A stretch of DNA of 64,000 nt, taken from assembly GCF_002799155.1 (NCBI RefSeq), contig NZ_NERD01000002.1, positions 3,892,501 to 3,956,500 on the forward strand, written 5' to 3'. Under the pieces are notes generated by a model, which saw only the letters and a program-made list of their open reading frames with translations, ran no database searches and had not been told where the DNA came from. Shown one piece after another: positions 28,482 through 35,201 of the stretch (its first letter is position 1; every line of letters starts with the position of its first letter). This stretch comes from Stenotrophomonas maltophilia. Lineage in GTDB: Bacteria > Pseudomonadota > Gammaproteobacteria > Xanthomonadales > Xanthomonadaceae. A program made the position numbers and the translations under genes.

Positions 28482-28815
28482 GATTCACTTTTGTCTCGTC
28501 AACCGGCGTTGCGCCGAGCTTGGAAAGCAGGGAGCCCAGCGCCTGGAGGGCCGAAACCCCCATCTCTGGGTCGGTCTCCATCCGAGCCGCCAAGATGCAG
28601 ACCTGGCGCAGCAATAGCCGGTGGCCGGCATGCAGCCACGGCATGTTTTCGACCTGCTCACGCCAAACCGCGATCTGCGGTTTCGTCATCCCCTTGTAGG
28701 GAGGCCCGACCGCCTTGGCCTTTTTCGGCGTCTTGCGGTCCTTGTGCCGTTTTGGGTTCTTGGCCGCTGCGCCAGAAACTGCTGCTTTTGCGGCTGGTGT
28801 CCTTGGATTTGCCAT
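28438..28815 (-). CDS. Terminase small subunit
   Basis: 125 residues from ATG 28815 (MANPRTPAAKAAVSGAAAKN). A basic N-terminal tail (HKDRKTPKKAKAVG) precedes helices KPQIAVWREQVENMPWLHAGHRLLLRQVCILAARMETD, as in HK97-like small subunits, and the C terminus is acidic (EEDEDPDDKLF). It recognises the phage DNA for packaging. GGGGCAG lies upstream. Confidence 0.85.
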   Translation of the reverse strand: MANPRTPAAKAAVSGAAAKNPKRHKDRKTPKKAKAVGPPYKGMTKPQIAVWREQVENMPWLHAGHRLLLRQVCILAARMETDPEMGVSALQALGSLLSKLGATPVDETKVNHGGEEDEDPDDKLF

Positions 28816-28967
28816 TTTCTGCCCCGGTCGGGGGGTCGTCTTTCCAACTGTGGATGCGCGAAGAACGGGGGGCGCTCGTATCGCCGGGCGATCGGCCCAA
28901 ACTTTTGAGCCCCCCCTCCCCTTTTCATTCAGCTTTCTGTGGATAACCCCGCGCCGGCGCTGTTGGC
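28816..28967. other. Gap between HNH and small terminase genes, candidate cos region
   Basis: 152 bp without a gene. It contains the 13-bp palindrome ATCGCCGGGCGAT (28880-28892), a C-rich run followed by TTTT (about 28912-28925), and tgtggat twice (near 28849 and 28940). In HK97-like phages the cos site lies between the HNH and terS genes, so this is the natural place to look; no cos sequence is recognised directly. Confidence 0.35.
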
Positions 28968-29291
28968 CTACTTGATCGGCCAACCGTCGGCGTCGCACCC
29001 CACAACCACCTGCTGGGCGTTCCCAAAGCCGCCGTCCTCGCGGGCCGTCTTCCGGCTATGGCAGCTGATGCACATCGTCCGCAGGTTCTCCGGGGCGTTG
29101 TTGTTGGGGTCACCATCCACGTGGTCGACGTGGGCTTGGCCGCGCCCGGTGCAGAGAACACCGCAGCCATGTTCCTGGCATCGGTACAGGTCCCGAACCA
29201 GAATGGTCTCTCGCAGCGCGCGCCAAGCTCGGCTGTTCGTCGGCAAGGCGCGTTTGGCCTGCCGGTTACCTGCCAGCCCTCGGGCGCTCAT
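28968..29291 (-). CDS. HNH endonuclease next to the terminase genes
   Basis: 107 residues. The HNH core is visible: ILVRDLYRCQEHGCG, then AHVDHVDGDPNNNAPENLRTMCISCHSRKTA, with metal and catalytic histidines and the paired cysteines. Such proteins (HK97 gp74 group) work with the terminase during packaging and cutting at cos. Position directly before terS agrees. The start overlaps the previous stop (ATGA). Confidence 0.92.
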   Translation of the reverse strand: MSARGLAGNRQAKRALPTNSRAWRALRETILVRDLYRCQEHGCGVLCTGRGQAHVDHVDGDPNNNAPENLRTMCISCHSRKTAREDGGFGNAQQVVVGCDADGWPIK

Positions 29292-29581
29292 CAGTAGGGC
29301 TTCCCGTCCAGGTCGACGCGCTCAGGCTCGGCATCTTCATCCTGCACCGGTGCACCGGCCTCCTCGCCCAGCAGCTGCGCCACCGCCTGCACGAGCAGGC
29401 CAACGTGCATTGCCAGCTCGGCGATCTGCTTGCCCTGCTGCTCGATGATCCCGACCAGTCGGTCGATGCGGCTGTCGGTGCTGCCTTCGATGAGCGCTGA
29501 CAGGGCAGCATCAGCACCAGCGCGCGCCGCTTGCTCAGCGGTCAGGGCAGCCGCCACCTCTTCAATCCGTGCAGCGTCCAT
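29291..29581 (-). CDS. Small coiled-coil protein of unknown function
   Basis: 96 residues from ATG 29581 (MDAARIEEVAAALTAEQAARAGADAAL); ATG 29587 is also possible. It is almost wholly helical: IDRLVGIIEQQGKQIAELAMHVGLLVQAVAQLLGEE has heptad-like leucines. The C terminus is acidic. It is ATGA-coupled to the HNH gene and overlaps the end of the previous gene by 20 bases. No family recognised. Confidence 0.6.
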   Translation of the reverse strand: MDAARIEEVAAALTAEQAARAGADAALSALIEGSTDSRIDRLVGIIEQQGKQIAELAMHVGLLVQAVAQLLGEEAGAPVQDEDAEPERVDLDGKPY

Positions 29582-29756
29582 CACCATCCCTCGTCGTTCG
29601 CAGTACCAGGCCGCGGCGTATCCACCACTCGACCCGCTCCCAGTCCGGTTCCATGCCCGTGGCCCGGGCAAACCACACCACGGCAGCCAGATACCACCGC
29701 AGCCACCAGCGCAGCCACCAGCGCAGGCGGACCGACGCAGTCACTGTCGCGTGCAT
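29562..29756 (-). CDS. Tiny membrane-associated protein
   Basis: 64 residues starting MHATVTASVRLRWWLRWWLRWYLAAVVWFARA. The Trp/Arg-rich stretch (WWLRWWLRWYL) followed by a hydrophobic segment predicts an amphipathic or membrane helix. The start is set by an ATGA overlap with the DUF1064-like gene. The tail is basic (RRGLVLRTTRDGDG). No function can be assigned. Confidence 0.55.
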   Translation of the reverse strand: MHATVTASVRLRWWLRWWLRWYLAAVVWFARATGMEPDWERVEWWIRRGLVLRTTRDGDGRCTD

Positions 29757-30118
29757 CAGAATTCCTCCACTTCCCAGCCACCGCCGTCGCGCTTGCGCCT
29801 GACCTTCACCGCGATAAAGCGGAACGGGTACATGGCCGCGGCAATCTTGATCTTGGCCCTGGCATCGTCCTGCCAGTGGCCCTTCACCTCGTGGCACTCC
29901 ATGACGCCGTCGGCAGCCATGACTGCAAAGTCCGGGGTGTAAAACGTGTTGTCAGCCAAGCGCAGCTTCATGCCCTCGAACTTATGCCAGAGGATCTGGC
30001 CAGATGCCTCCAGCGCGCGCAGGCGCTCGGCATAGGCGGCTTCAGTCTTGTTGAGCGCTCCCGCCTTAAGCCTTCCCAGCGCCAGCATACGGCGCCCTGC
30101 TCCAACCTGGCCGGCCAT
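29756..30118 (-). CDS. DUF1064-like putative PD-(D/E)XK nuclease
   Basis: 120 residues from ATG 30118, with AGGAGAGG upstream. KTEAAYAERLRALEASGQI is followed by the nuclease-like core FYTPDFAVMAADGVMECHEVKGHW, where PDF supplies the Asp and ECHEVKG the E-x-K. The end (YPFRFIAVKVRR) is typical of DUF1064. Such proteins occur in phage late or recombination regions, perhaps as junction-specific endonucleases; the activity is inferred from the motif. Confidence 0.75.
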   Translation of the reverse strand: MAGQVGAGRRMLALGRLKAGALNKTEAAYAERLRALEASGQILWHKFEGMKLRLADNTFYTPDFAVMAADGVMECHEVKGHWQDDARAKIKIAAAMYPFRFIAVKVRRKRDGGGWEVEEF

Positions 30119-30288
30119 TATTCCTCTCCTGGTGGAGCGGTCGGGCTGCGTTCCGGCGGCGCCGGCATCGGGTAGTAGCGCCGCTGTCGCTCCCCGCACC
30201 AGTACCGTACCGTGGCGCAGACGGCATCCACGATGACGCACAGGCCGATGATGGCCGCGATGCACACCAATCCCTCAATCCAATTCAT
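30118..30288 (-). CDS. 56-residue membrane protein
   Basis: ATG 30288 overlaps the stop of the KilA-N gene (ATGA), and its TAA overlaps the next ATG (TAATG), so the reading frame is fixed on both sides. The protein starts MNWIEGLVCIAAIIGLCVIVDAVC, one clear membrane helix, followed by RYWCGERQRRYY and a proline-rich end. No family recognised. Confidence 0.65.
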   Translation of the reverse strand: MNWIEGLVCIAAIIGLCVIVDAVCATVRYWCGERQRRYYPMPAPPERSPTAPPGEE

Positions 30289-30800
30289 GCCGCGGCCTCG
30301 TTCGGGAACAGCGGGATGACCACCTGTGCCTCCAGCCTGGCCAACTCCCGCTGCAGCCCAGCCTTCTCGCGCTTACGGTCGTTCATCAGGCGCGAACCAT
30401 AGGAGCCCTTGGCAGCCGAGTCCTTCTCCGCCACCTGGGCGGCTTGGAGCTGCTGCCAGACCGTCATAGCCCGCCGCTGGCCAGTGCGCAGCAGTTCGTC
30501 GATCTGGAGGTCGCACCAGACTGCGAACTCGGTGCTCAGCCAGCGCGCGAAGTGAACCGCCAGCTTCGGGTGGAACCAAGTGCCACCGGCCCTGCCTCGG
30601 GTCGCCCGGATTAAATCACTCTCTTTGGAGTGATTTAGGGCTACACAGAGCGCTGCCATGTATTCCTTGGTGTCCACGTTGTCCAGGTAGTTCTGCAGAC
30701 GCTTACCGAAGCGATCGGCGGCCGACGTTGCATGGAACCAGCCGTCGTCGGTAAAGCGAACGGCACTCCCCTTGAAGTCGAGGTTGATGATGTTGGACAT
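30285..30800 (-). CDS. KilA-N domain protein
   Basis: 171 residues. The KilA-N DNA-binding domain covers about residues 1-110: GSAVRFTDDGWFHATSAADRFGKRLQNYL, then GRAGGTWFHPKLAVHFARWLSTEFAVWCD, the best-conserved part. The C-terminal part is helical (RKREKAGLQRELARLEAQV). Often a phage antirepressor or regulator; the precise role is unknown. AAGGAGCAG lies upstream. It heads a minus-strand group that runs into the packaging genes. Confidence 0.88.
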   Translation of the reverse strand: MSNIINLDFKGSAVRFTDDGWFHATSAADRFGKRLQNYLDNVDTKEYMAALCVALNHSKESDLIRATRGRAGGTWFHPKLAVHFARWLSTEFAVWCDLQIDELLRTGQRRAMTVWQQLQAAQVAEKDSAAKGSYGSRLMNDRKREKAGLQRELARLEAQVVIPLFPNEAAA

Positions 30801-31018
30801 ACCTGCTCCTTCTGGATCTGCCTGAACAGGAAGCGCGGCCAGCCCATCGGGCAGGACGACGGACGTTCGGTAGCGAACCTAGGCCGCGCTGAAACGCTGA
30901 GGCCCCGCTGGGTCACATCCAGACGGGGCCTCGTTAGGTTTGACTTCACTGGTTCCAATGTCTTGGTAACCAGTTTCAAAGACTTTCTGCCGCAGATGTG
31001 ATAGGCGCGATTCGCGCT
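30801..31018 (-). promoter_or_regulatory. Leader of the KilA-N/packaging transcript with two inverted repeats
   Basis: The gap contains ACTGGTTCCAATGTC TTGGTAACCAGT (30948-30974), an imperfect palindrome, and a long hairpin GAGGCCCCG/CGGGGCCTC (30899-30907/30924-30932) with an inner CTGG/CCAG stem. It separates the spanin genes from the KilA-N gene on the same strand. The features suggest an attenuator or operator for late genes; no clear promoter boxes can be named. Confidence 0.45.
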
Positions 31019-31297
31019 TCAATCAGCCTGCAACTGCCGGATCTCGCCCAGCTGCTTGTTGCACTGCTGCAGGCTCAGAATGTTGGCGTTGTAGGCGGAC
31101 ACCACCTGTTCAACGGTCCGATCCTGTGCCCGAGTGATCGGGCACTGCCGGGTCAACGCAGCGGGCGGCGCCACCGGCTTCTCCACCGTGACGTACACCA
31201 CCTTGGGAATGTCCGGTTTGGCAGCCTTGCTGCAGCTGCCAAACCCGCACAGCGGCAGCGCAGCGACCAGCATCAAAGCAGCGGTATGTCGGCGCAT
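31019..31297 (-). CDS. Rz1-like outer-membrane spanin lipoprotein
   Basis: 92 residues from ATG 31297 (MRRHTAALMLVAALPLCGFGSC). A signal sequence ends in the lipobox-like FGSC, and the mature start is proline-rich (KPDIPKVVYVTVEKPVAPPAAL), as in Rz1 proteins. It overlaps the end of the Rz-like gene by 25 bp in another frame. With Rz it would join inner and outer membranes and disrupt the outer membrane in the last lysis step. Confidence 0.8.
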   Translation of the reverse strand: MRRHTAALMLVAALPLCGFGSCSKAAKPDIPKVVYVTVEKPVAPPAALTRQCPITRAQDRTVEQVVSAYNANILSLQQCNKQLGEIRQLQAD

Positions 31298-31701
31298 AGG
31301 GCCATCTCCAGTTGGGACCGGCATGCCGGCTTGCTCTTGGCGGCCTGCAGCGCCTGCTCAGCCTTGTCGGCTCGGCGCTTGCTCTCGGCTGCCGCCGCTT
31401 CCGCCTGGCGCGCAGCTTCATCGGCTGCCGCCCTCTGACGCGCGGCAGCATCGATCGATGCCTGCGTCTGCCGGTTCACGTCCTCCAGCAGGAGGCCGCA
31501 GGCGTTGGCCGCACGAAGGTTCTCTGCAGCGTCAGCCTCTGCGGCAGCGCGCGCGTTGTCGGCCTTGGCGATGGTTTCCTGATCCTTGGCAGCCTGGTGG
31601 TCGCTGCCGTGCTGGCAGCCCGTAACGAACAAGCCGCCGACCAGCGCCAGGACCGCCAGCAGCTTGAGCAGGTCGGCGTAAGGGCGTAGTGGGTCCAGCA
31701 T
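31273..31701 (-). CDS. Rz-like inner-membrane spanin
   Basis: 142 residues. The N-terminal hydrophobic segment LLKLLAVLALVGGLFVTGC is followed by a long alanine-rich coiled coil (about residues 33-125: AKADNARAAAEADAAENLRA onward). This is the Rz pattern. The segment also ends in a possible lipobox (VTGC), so lipid modification cannot be excluded. Its 3' end overlaps the Rz1-like gene, the usual arrangement of a spanin pair. Confidence 0.78.
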   Translation of the reverse strand: MLDPLRPYADLLKLLAVLALVGGLFVTGCQHGSDHQAAKDQETIAKADNARAAAEADAAENLRAANACGLLLEDVNRQTQASIDAAARQRAAADEAARQAEAAAAESKRRADKAEQALQAAKSKPACRSQLEMALCADIPLL

Positions 31702-31722
31702 TGGGCACCTACATAAATGGGT

Positions 31723-31774
31723 CGCCCTCCCTGGGGTACGCTGTGCGTGCTACCGACACAGCCCAAGGAGGGCG
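31723..31774 (+). promoter_or_regulatory. Inverted repeat covering the ribosome-binding site of the next gene
   Basis: CGCCCTCC (31723-31730) pairs exactly with GGAGGGCG (31767-31774), with an added TGGG/CCCA pairing inside. The right arm includes the AAGGAGG site three bases before the ATG at 31777. If transcription starts upstream of 31723, the hairpin would hide the site; it could also be a protein operator. Confidence 0.55.
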
Positions 31775-31776
31775 AA

Positions 31777-32076
31777 ATGACTGAGATTGTTGGTTTTGAC
31801 GAGAAGAGCTTCTTGACAGGATTTGAGGCCCAAGGGAAACAACGCGCACTCGAGCTGTTGCTATCCGCGCTGATTACCACGCATCCAGAGCCTCACAAGT
31901 TCCGGATCGCTATCGACCACTTGATGAAGGAAGAGGAGAACCTCTTCTACAAGGCCGCTGAGTCACTTGAAGGCGATTCCGCCTCATCCGCACACGCCAT
32001 CGGCAAAGCCAAATATGCCGCTATGCGCGACAAAGCTGAAAAGGTCATTTCAGCAACTGTCGGATGGGATCCGTAA
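31777..32076 (+). CDS. Single plus-strand gene inside the lysis region, unknown function
   Basis: 99 residues from ATG 31777 with a perfect AAGGAGG. The sequence (MTEIVGFDEKSFLTGFEAQG) is helical and acidic, with ALELLLSALITTHPEPHKFRIAIDHLMKEEENLFYKAA. The codon use is less GC-rich than in neighbours. It lies between spanin and holin-like genes on the opposite strand and has its own terminator (32102-32135), so it is a probable moron expressed in the lysogen. Confidence 0.7.
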   Translation: MTEIVGFDEKSFLTGFEAQGKQRALELLLSALITTHPEPHKFRIAIDHLMKEEENLFYKAAESLEGDSASSAHAIGKAKYAAMRDKAEKVISATVGWDP

Positions 32077-32197
32077 GGCTCGTCTCTTTGCATAGATCCA
32101 TGAGGGCCGAATGAGTATCTTTGGCCCTCCTTTCTGCCTTCGAAGGCTTATTCAACCAGTCCCGCAGCCACAGGCGCGGATTCCATTTGTCGTTCAT
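32045..32197 (-). CDS. 50-residue protein coupled to the holin-like gene
   Basis: ATG 32197 overlaps the stop of the holin-like gene (GAATGAAC), with AGGAGG just upstream. It starts MNDKWNPRLWLRDWLNKPSKAERRAKD and ends TDPIRQLLK. It overlaps the convergent plus-strand gene by 32 bp. The coupling argues that it is real; the function is unknown. Confidence 0.5.
   Translation of the reverse strand: MNDKWNPRLWLRDWLNKPSKAERRAKDTHSALMDLCKETSLTDPIRQLLK
32102..32135 (+). terminator. Terminator of the plus-strand moron
   Basis: GAGGGCC (32102-32108) pairs with GGCCCTC (32123-32129), followed by CTTTCT. It starts 26 bases after the stop of the 31777-32076 gene. Confidence 0.65.
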
Positions 32198-32508
32198 TCC
32201 GAACCTCCTGCTCTGATCGTGTCGCTGTCCGGGTCAAACGGCGGCGGCTCCAAGCCGGCCGCACGCATCAGCCCTTCGAGCCGGTAGATGTGACGGATGA
32301 GCCGCAGCTCCCTGGCCTCCATGCGGCCAACCCGTTCGCCCAGCCGTGTCACTTCCTCGCGCATCAGCTGGATCACGTTGACCTCGGCCCCTTCCCTGGC
32401 TGTCTCTACGAACTGCTTGCGCCACCACAGCGCCACACCGCCAGCCCCAACCATCAGGCCGCCGACGGCGGTGCCGATTGCCTGCCAATCCACGTCGACC
32501 CCGATCAT
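32194..32508 (-). CDS. Holin-like membrane protein
   Basis: 104 residues. One membrane segment (IGTAVGGLMVGAGGVALWW) near the N terminus is followed by a charged coiled coil (EEVTRLGERVGRMEARELRLIRHIYRLEGLM). Its start overlaps the endolysin stop (ATGA). Position in the lysis cassette and topology suggest a holin or holin accessory protein, but one-helix proteins of this kind are diverse. Confidence 0.6.
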   Translation of the reverse strand: MIGVDVDWQAIGTAVGGLMVGAGGVALWWRKQFVETAREGAEVNVIQLMREEVTRLGERVGRMEARELRLIRHIYRLEGLMRAAGLEPPPFDPDSDTIRAGGSE

Positions 32509-32993
32509 GGCGCCACCGTCCCGCCGGCCTTGCGGTAAACCGCCAGCAGGTCGGCCAGCTTGTGTTCGTGCTGGCCGTAGCCGGCGCCTGGCAGGCTCGC
32601 CCAGATCTTGCGGACGGCCTTGATGGCTTCCTCGATCTCGCCCGCCTGGATCAGCGGCAGCGCGCGGCGCTCCCGGATCTGCTGCAGCGCGATCAAGTCC
32701 TGGCTCAGCGGCGAGAAATCCTTCAGGCCGAGCGTCTTCTTGTAGGCGTCGTAGTAGCGGCGCAGCAGCTGGTAGCGGCCGGCTGCAGTGGACTGGATCT
32801 TCAGCCGCGGCAGATCCACCACCACGCGCGGATGGTCGGCGTAGCTCTTGAACAACTGCCCGCCAACGATCACGTCATAGCCGCGGTCCTTGGTGGCCTG
32901 CTTGCCGTTGTCCGTACCTTCGGACCACGCCAGCATGTCGAGGAAGGCCACGACGTTCACGCCGCCAGCCTGTTGGGGAGTGATCTGCGCCAT
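32505..32993 (-). CDS. Endolysin (lysozyme-like glycoside hydrolase)
   Basis: 162 residues from ATG 32993 (MAQITPQQAGGVNVVAFLDMLAWSEGTDN), with GGAGAAG upstream. The catalytic Glu is probably in MLAWSEGTDN; GYDVIVGGQLF, STAAGRYQLLRRYYDAYKK and SLPGAGYGQHEHKL follow the phage muramidase family related to lambda R (transglycosylase group GH104). No signal peptide is seen, so release needs a holin. A terminator lies just upstream, placing the gene under Q-type control. Confidence 0.9.
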   Translation of the reverse strand: MAQITPQQAGGVNVVAFLDMLAWSEGTDNGKQATKDRGYDVIVGGQLFKSYADHPRVVVDLPRLKIQSTAAGRYQLLRRYYDAYKKTLGLKDFSPLSQDLIALQQIRERRALPLIQAGEIEEAIKAVRKIWASLPGAGYGQHEHKLADLLAVYRKAGGTVAP

Positions 32994-33010
32994 AGCTTCT
33001 CCGGGCAAAG

Positions 33011-33034
33011 AAAAAGCCCCGGCTGGGCCGGGGC
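33011..33034 (-). terminator. Terminator between Q-like gene and lysis genes
   Basis: On the minus strand GCCCCGGC-CCA-GCCGGGGC is followed by TTTTTC. It stands where tR' stands in lambdoid phages, before the lysis genes, and would be the expected target of antitermination. Confidence 0.82.
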
Positions 33035-33090
33035 TTGCGATTGGATGGTGGCAAGATTGCCGCCTTTTCCGATGACCTAGGAAGTCATCG

Positions 33091-33795
33091 CTATGCGGCT
33101 TTGGTGAGGGCCTTGTTGAACTGCCTGACAGCGCGCGCTTCCGCTGCGCGGAAGCTGAAAAGCATCCATTCATAGACCGGTCGCCAGAAACGGCTGTAGG
33201 CAGACCAATCGGCACCGATAGCGGCCGCACGTTTTCGGCCACTGAGCGGATCGAAGCCACTCCCCCCGCAGCTGTCGCAGCTCACGATTCCCGAGACCGA
33301 AGGGTTGGGAAGAGCCTTCTTGCCTCCGCAGTGGGAACACTCGCATGCCCCCGCCATCTCTTCGATCACCGCCCCGGCCAGCACCCCAAGCTGCTCCATC
33401 GTGTTGTTCGGCCAGGCGGCAGCGCGCGCATCTTCCAGCGCTTTCTCGGTACGGACCAGCTCCCGCCTCTGCGCCTCGGTAACCGAACCACCGCACCAGC
33501 CCATGCTGGCTTTGGCGATGCCGTAGTCAGTCCGGGCATCGGCAAGGGCGTGCATCTGGCGGGTGAACTCGGGCGCGACCAGGGAGACAACCGCCTGGCG
33601 CAACTGCTCGCGCCTCCGCTGGCCACTCTCCGGCCACCACAGCGCCTCCAGCAACTCGCGCCCAAGGCCGGCCGGGACGTACGCCAGGGCGGCCAGAATT
33701 TCCTCAGTGCTCGGTCCACCAATGCTTCCGTCGAAGCTCAGTGCCCTCGGTCCCGTCCGGCTCGACAGCAGTTCGCGTGCCTCGTTCATTCCCAT
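33091..33795 (-). CDS. Q-like late-gene antiterminator
   Basis: 234 residues. A zinc-finger pair is visible: CECSHCGGKK, then SCDSCGGSGFDPLSG, followed by a basic helical region and WRPVYEWMLFSFRAAEARAVRQFNKAL, resembling the antitermination proteins of lambdoid phages outside lambda itself. The position at the end of the early region and just before a terminator and the lysis genes is that of Q. Start at ATG 33795 with AAGGGGAAGG; ATG 33789 is possible. Homology is pattern-based, not proven. Confidence 0.72.
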   Translation of the reverse strand: MGMNEARELLSSRTGPRALSFDGSIGGPSTEEILAALAYVPAGLGRELLEALWWPESGQRRREQLRQAVVSLVAPEFTRQMHALADARTDYGIAKASMGWCGGSVTEAQRRELVRTEKALEDARAAAWPNNTMEQLGVLAGAVIEEMAGACECSHCGGKKALPNPSVSGIVSCDSCGGSGFDPLSGRKRAAAIGADWSAYSRFWRPVYEWMLFSFRAAEARAVRQFNKALTKAA

Positions 33796-33889
33796 GCGCC
33801 TTCCCCTTGGTGGTTTGCTCGTGCAGCGCGCGATCGCGCCAGGTGGTGATTTGCTGCGGCCCTATTGAGGCCCTCTCTCGCTGTCCCAT
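33704..33889 (-). CDS. Short protein overlapping the start of the Q-like gene
   Basis: 61 residues from ATG 33889 (MGQRERASIGPQQITTWRDRALHEQ). The start overlaps the previous stop (ATGA), but the last third overlaps the Q-like gene in another frame by 92 bp, which is long. It may be a real coupled gene or a leader that feeds ribosomes to Q. No family recognised. Confidence 0.42.
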   Translation of the reverse strand: MGQRERASIGPQQITTWRDRALHEQTTKGKAHGNERGTRTAVEPDGTEGTELRRKHWWTEH

Positions 33890-34248
33890 CAGGTAGGCAC
33901 CTCCGGGCGAGCGGCGAGCATGGCGACGTAGCGCTCCCGGTTGGCGGGCGAGTAGTAGCCTCGGCCCATGACTTCGTCCCACAGCTTGCGCATTTCGCGC
34001 AGCTGGGACTGCTTCTGTTCTGGCGCCAGCAGGCCGAACCCGTGGTAGACGAGCATCGCCATGCTCACCAGCAGCGCCTGATCCGGTTCCTCGGGCGGCC
34101 TGAGGGCGGCGATGATGGCGTGGATCGCGGCCTGATCGTTCCTGTCGAGGTCAGCACCGCATCCAACGTGATAGGCGTCCTCATGCAGCCCAAGCTTTCG
34201 CAGCTCAGCGTCCAGCAGCTCCCGCGCCCGCTTCTCGATGGCGTCCAT
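33889..34248 (-). CDS. Early-region protein of unknown function
   Basis: 119 residues, beginning MDAIEKRARELLDAELRKLGLHEDAYHVGCG. It is helical, with HAIIAALRPPEEPDQALLVSMAMLVYHGFGLLAPEQK and a C terminus REMRKLWDEVMGRGYYSPANRERYVAML. It directly follows the DUF551-like gene (one base shared). Common type of early phage gene; function unknown. Confidence 0.6.
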   Translation of the reverse strand: MDAIEKRARELLDAELRKLGLHEDAYHVGCGADLDRNDQAAIHAIIAALRPPEEPDQALLVSMAMLVYHGFGLLAPEQKQSQLREMRKLWDEVMGRGYYSPANRERYVAMLAARPEVPT

Positions 34249-34415
34249 CAGCGCACCTCCGGGCCGGCCGGCTCGGCCGCATAGTGCGTGATCGCCGGGT
34301 TGTCACCCCGCCAGCTGCCGAACACTGGCCGCTTGCTCACCGAGTCCCACAGCATCAGCCGTGTACCGTCCTGCGGCGCCTCGGCGATTGGCCTCCAGAA
34401 TGTGGGCGCGGTCAC
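34248..34415 (-). CDS. DUF551-like small protein
   Basis: 55 residues from GTG 34415 (GTGA overlap with the previous stop). The sequence TFWRPIAEAPQDGTRLMLWDS is the hallmark W-x-P-I-x-x-x-P-x-D-G pattern of DUF551, followed by RPVFGSWRG and a short end. These small proteins are common in the early regions of siphophages; no activity is known. Confidence 0.7.
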   Translation of the reverse strand: MTAPTFWRPIAEAPQDGTRLMLWDSVSKRPVFGSWRGDNPAITHYAAEPAGPEVR

Positions 34416-34639
34416 GCTGCACCTCCGAAATCGATCACACGCATCCATGCCAGGTTGTTGACGGCGCAGTAGCTGGGGACACGAACAACCGCTCCGTCCA
34501 ACTCCAGCTCCCTCATCTCCTTGAGCACTACCTTGGTCGGCTGCCCAATGCGTTTAGCGATGCTGCCGGTGTACATGACCTCGCGCCGGCGAGCCTCGGC
34601 ATCGGTGAACGCCTTGTTGATTTCCTGGCGGATGCTCAT
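34412..34639 (-). CDS. Small HTH-like early protein
   Basis: 75 residues: MSIRQEINKAFTDAEARRREVMYTGSIAKRIGQPTKVVLKEMRELELDGAVVRV. The middle looks like a winged-helix pattern (TGSIAKRIGQPTKVVLKEMREL then a wing). It is in the early operon and overlaps both neighbours by four bases. It could be a DNA-binding protein; inferred from fold pattern. Confidence 0.6.
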   Translation of the reverse strand: MSIRQEINKAFTDAEARRREVMYTGSIAKRIGQPTKVVLKEMRELELDGAVVRVPSYCAVNNLAWMRVIDFGGAA

Positions 34640-34839
34640 GCTCGCTGCTCCCAGCTGGCCGTCAGGCGCTGCACCTGCCCGCCGCGGGCCTCGAACTGCT
34701 CCACCGTCTCGGCCGGGCCATCGGCGAGCACACGTGCCTTGGCTCGCTTGGGCCGGGATACCGTGTTGTGGTCCATCCGCCGCTCGCGTGGTGCGCGTTG
34801 CGGGTTCAGCCTCGGCGCCAAGGTCTTCGTCTTCTTCAT
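34636..34839 (-). CDS. Small basic early protein
   Basis: 67 residues, very basic: MKKTKTLAPRLNPQRAPRERRMDHN, then SRPKRAKARVLADGPAETVEQFEARGG. The start overlaps the stop of the Ref-like gene (ATGA). The basic N terminus suggests nucleic-acid contact. No family recognised. Confidence 0.58.
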   Translation of the reverse strand: MKKTKTLAPRLNPQRAPRERRMDHNTVSRPKRAKARVLADGPAETVEQFEARGGQVQRLTASWEQRA

Positions 34840-35201
34840 GCTGCCGCCCTCAGTTCGTTGATGTAGGTCTGCTGTGCGATCAGGTCGTCGTCCGATCCGA
34901 ACGCCTCGTGGAATCTCTTGGACCAGTGCAGGGGTGGGCCCCAGCGGGCCACCATTTGCTTCTGCGTCATGTGTTCGCTGCGGTATCGCTGGTGATGCCA
35001 TTGGCACAACGCATAGCCGAAGAAATGGCCGCGCCGGATGTTTCCCGACTTGGCGTGGTTGTATTCGCAGCCGTAGATCACGTGCTTCTTCGCCATCAGG
35101 CCCTGCGCGTAGCGAACGAGGCATGCCATGCACGGCCCGGTCTTCGCCAGTTCGATGCGTGCTGCCTCCGCCTCGGTCGGCGGCGGTGCGTTCGACCACA
35201 T
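34836..35201 (-). CDS. Ref-like recombination nuclease
   Basis: 121 residues from ATG 35201. The CMACLVR ... VIYGCEYNHAKSGNIRRGHFFGYALCQWHHQ pattern, with two cysteines and paired histidines, matches the HNH-type core of phage P1 Ref-like proteins that enhance recombination with RecA. A later helix (WSKRFHEAFGSDDDLIAQQTYI) is typical. ATGA overlaps fix start and stop. Assignment is by motif. Confidence 0.72.
   Translation of the reverse strand: MWSNAPPPTEAEAARIELAKTGPCMACLVRYAQGLMAKKHVIYGCEYNHAKSGNIRRGHFFGYALCQWHHQRYRSEHMTQKQMVARWGPPLHWSKRFHEAFGSDDDLIAQQTYINELRAAA

Noticed and set aside
31273..31701. Rz-like protein as a simple lipoprotein because of VTGC
   Set aside because: The long coiled coil and the overlapping Rz1-like gene fit a spanin pair better; lipidation is left open.
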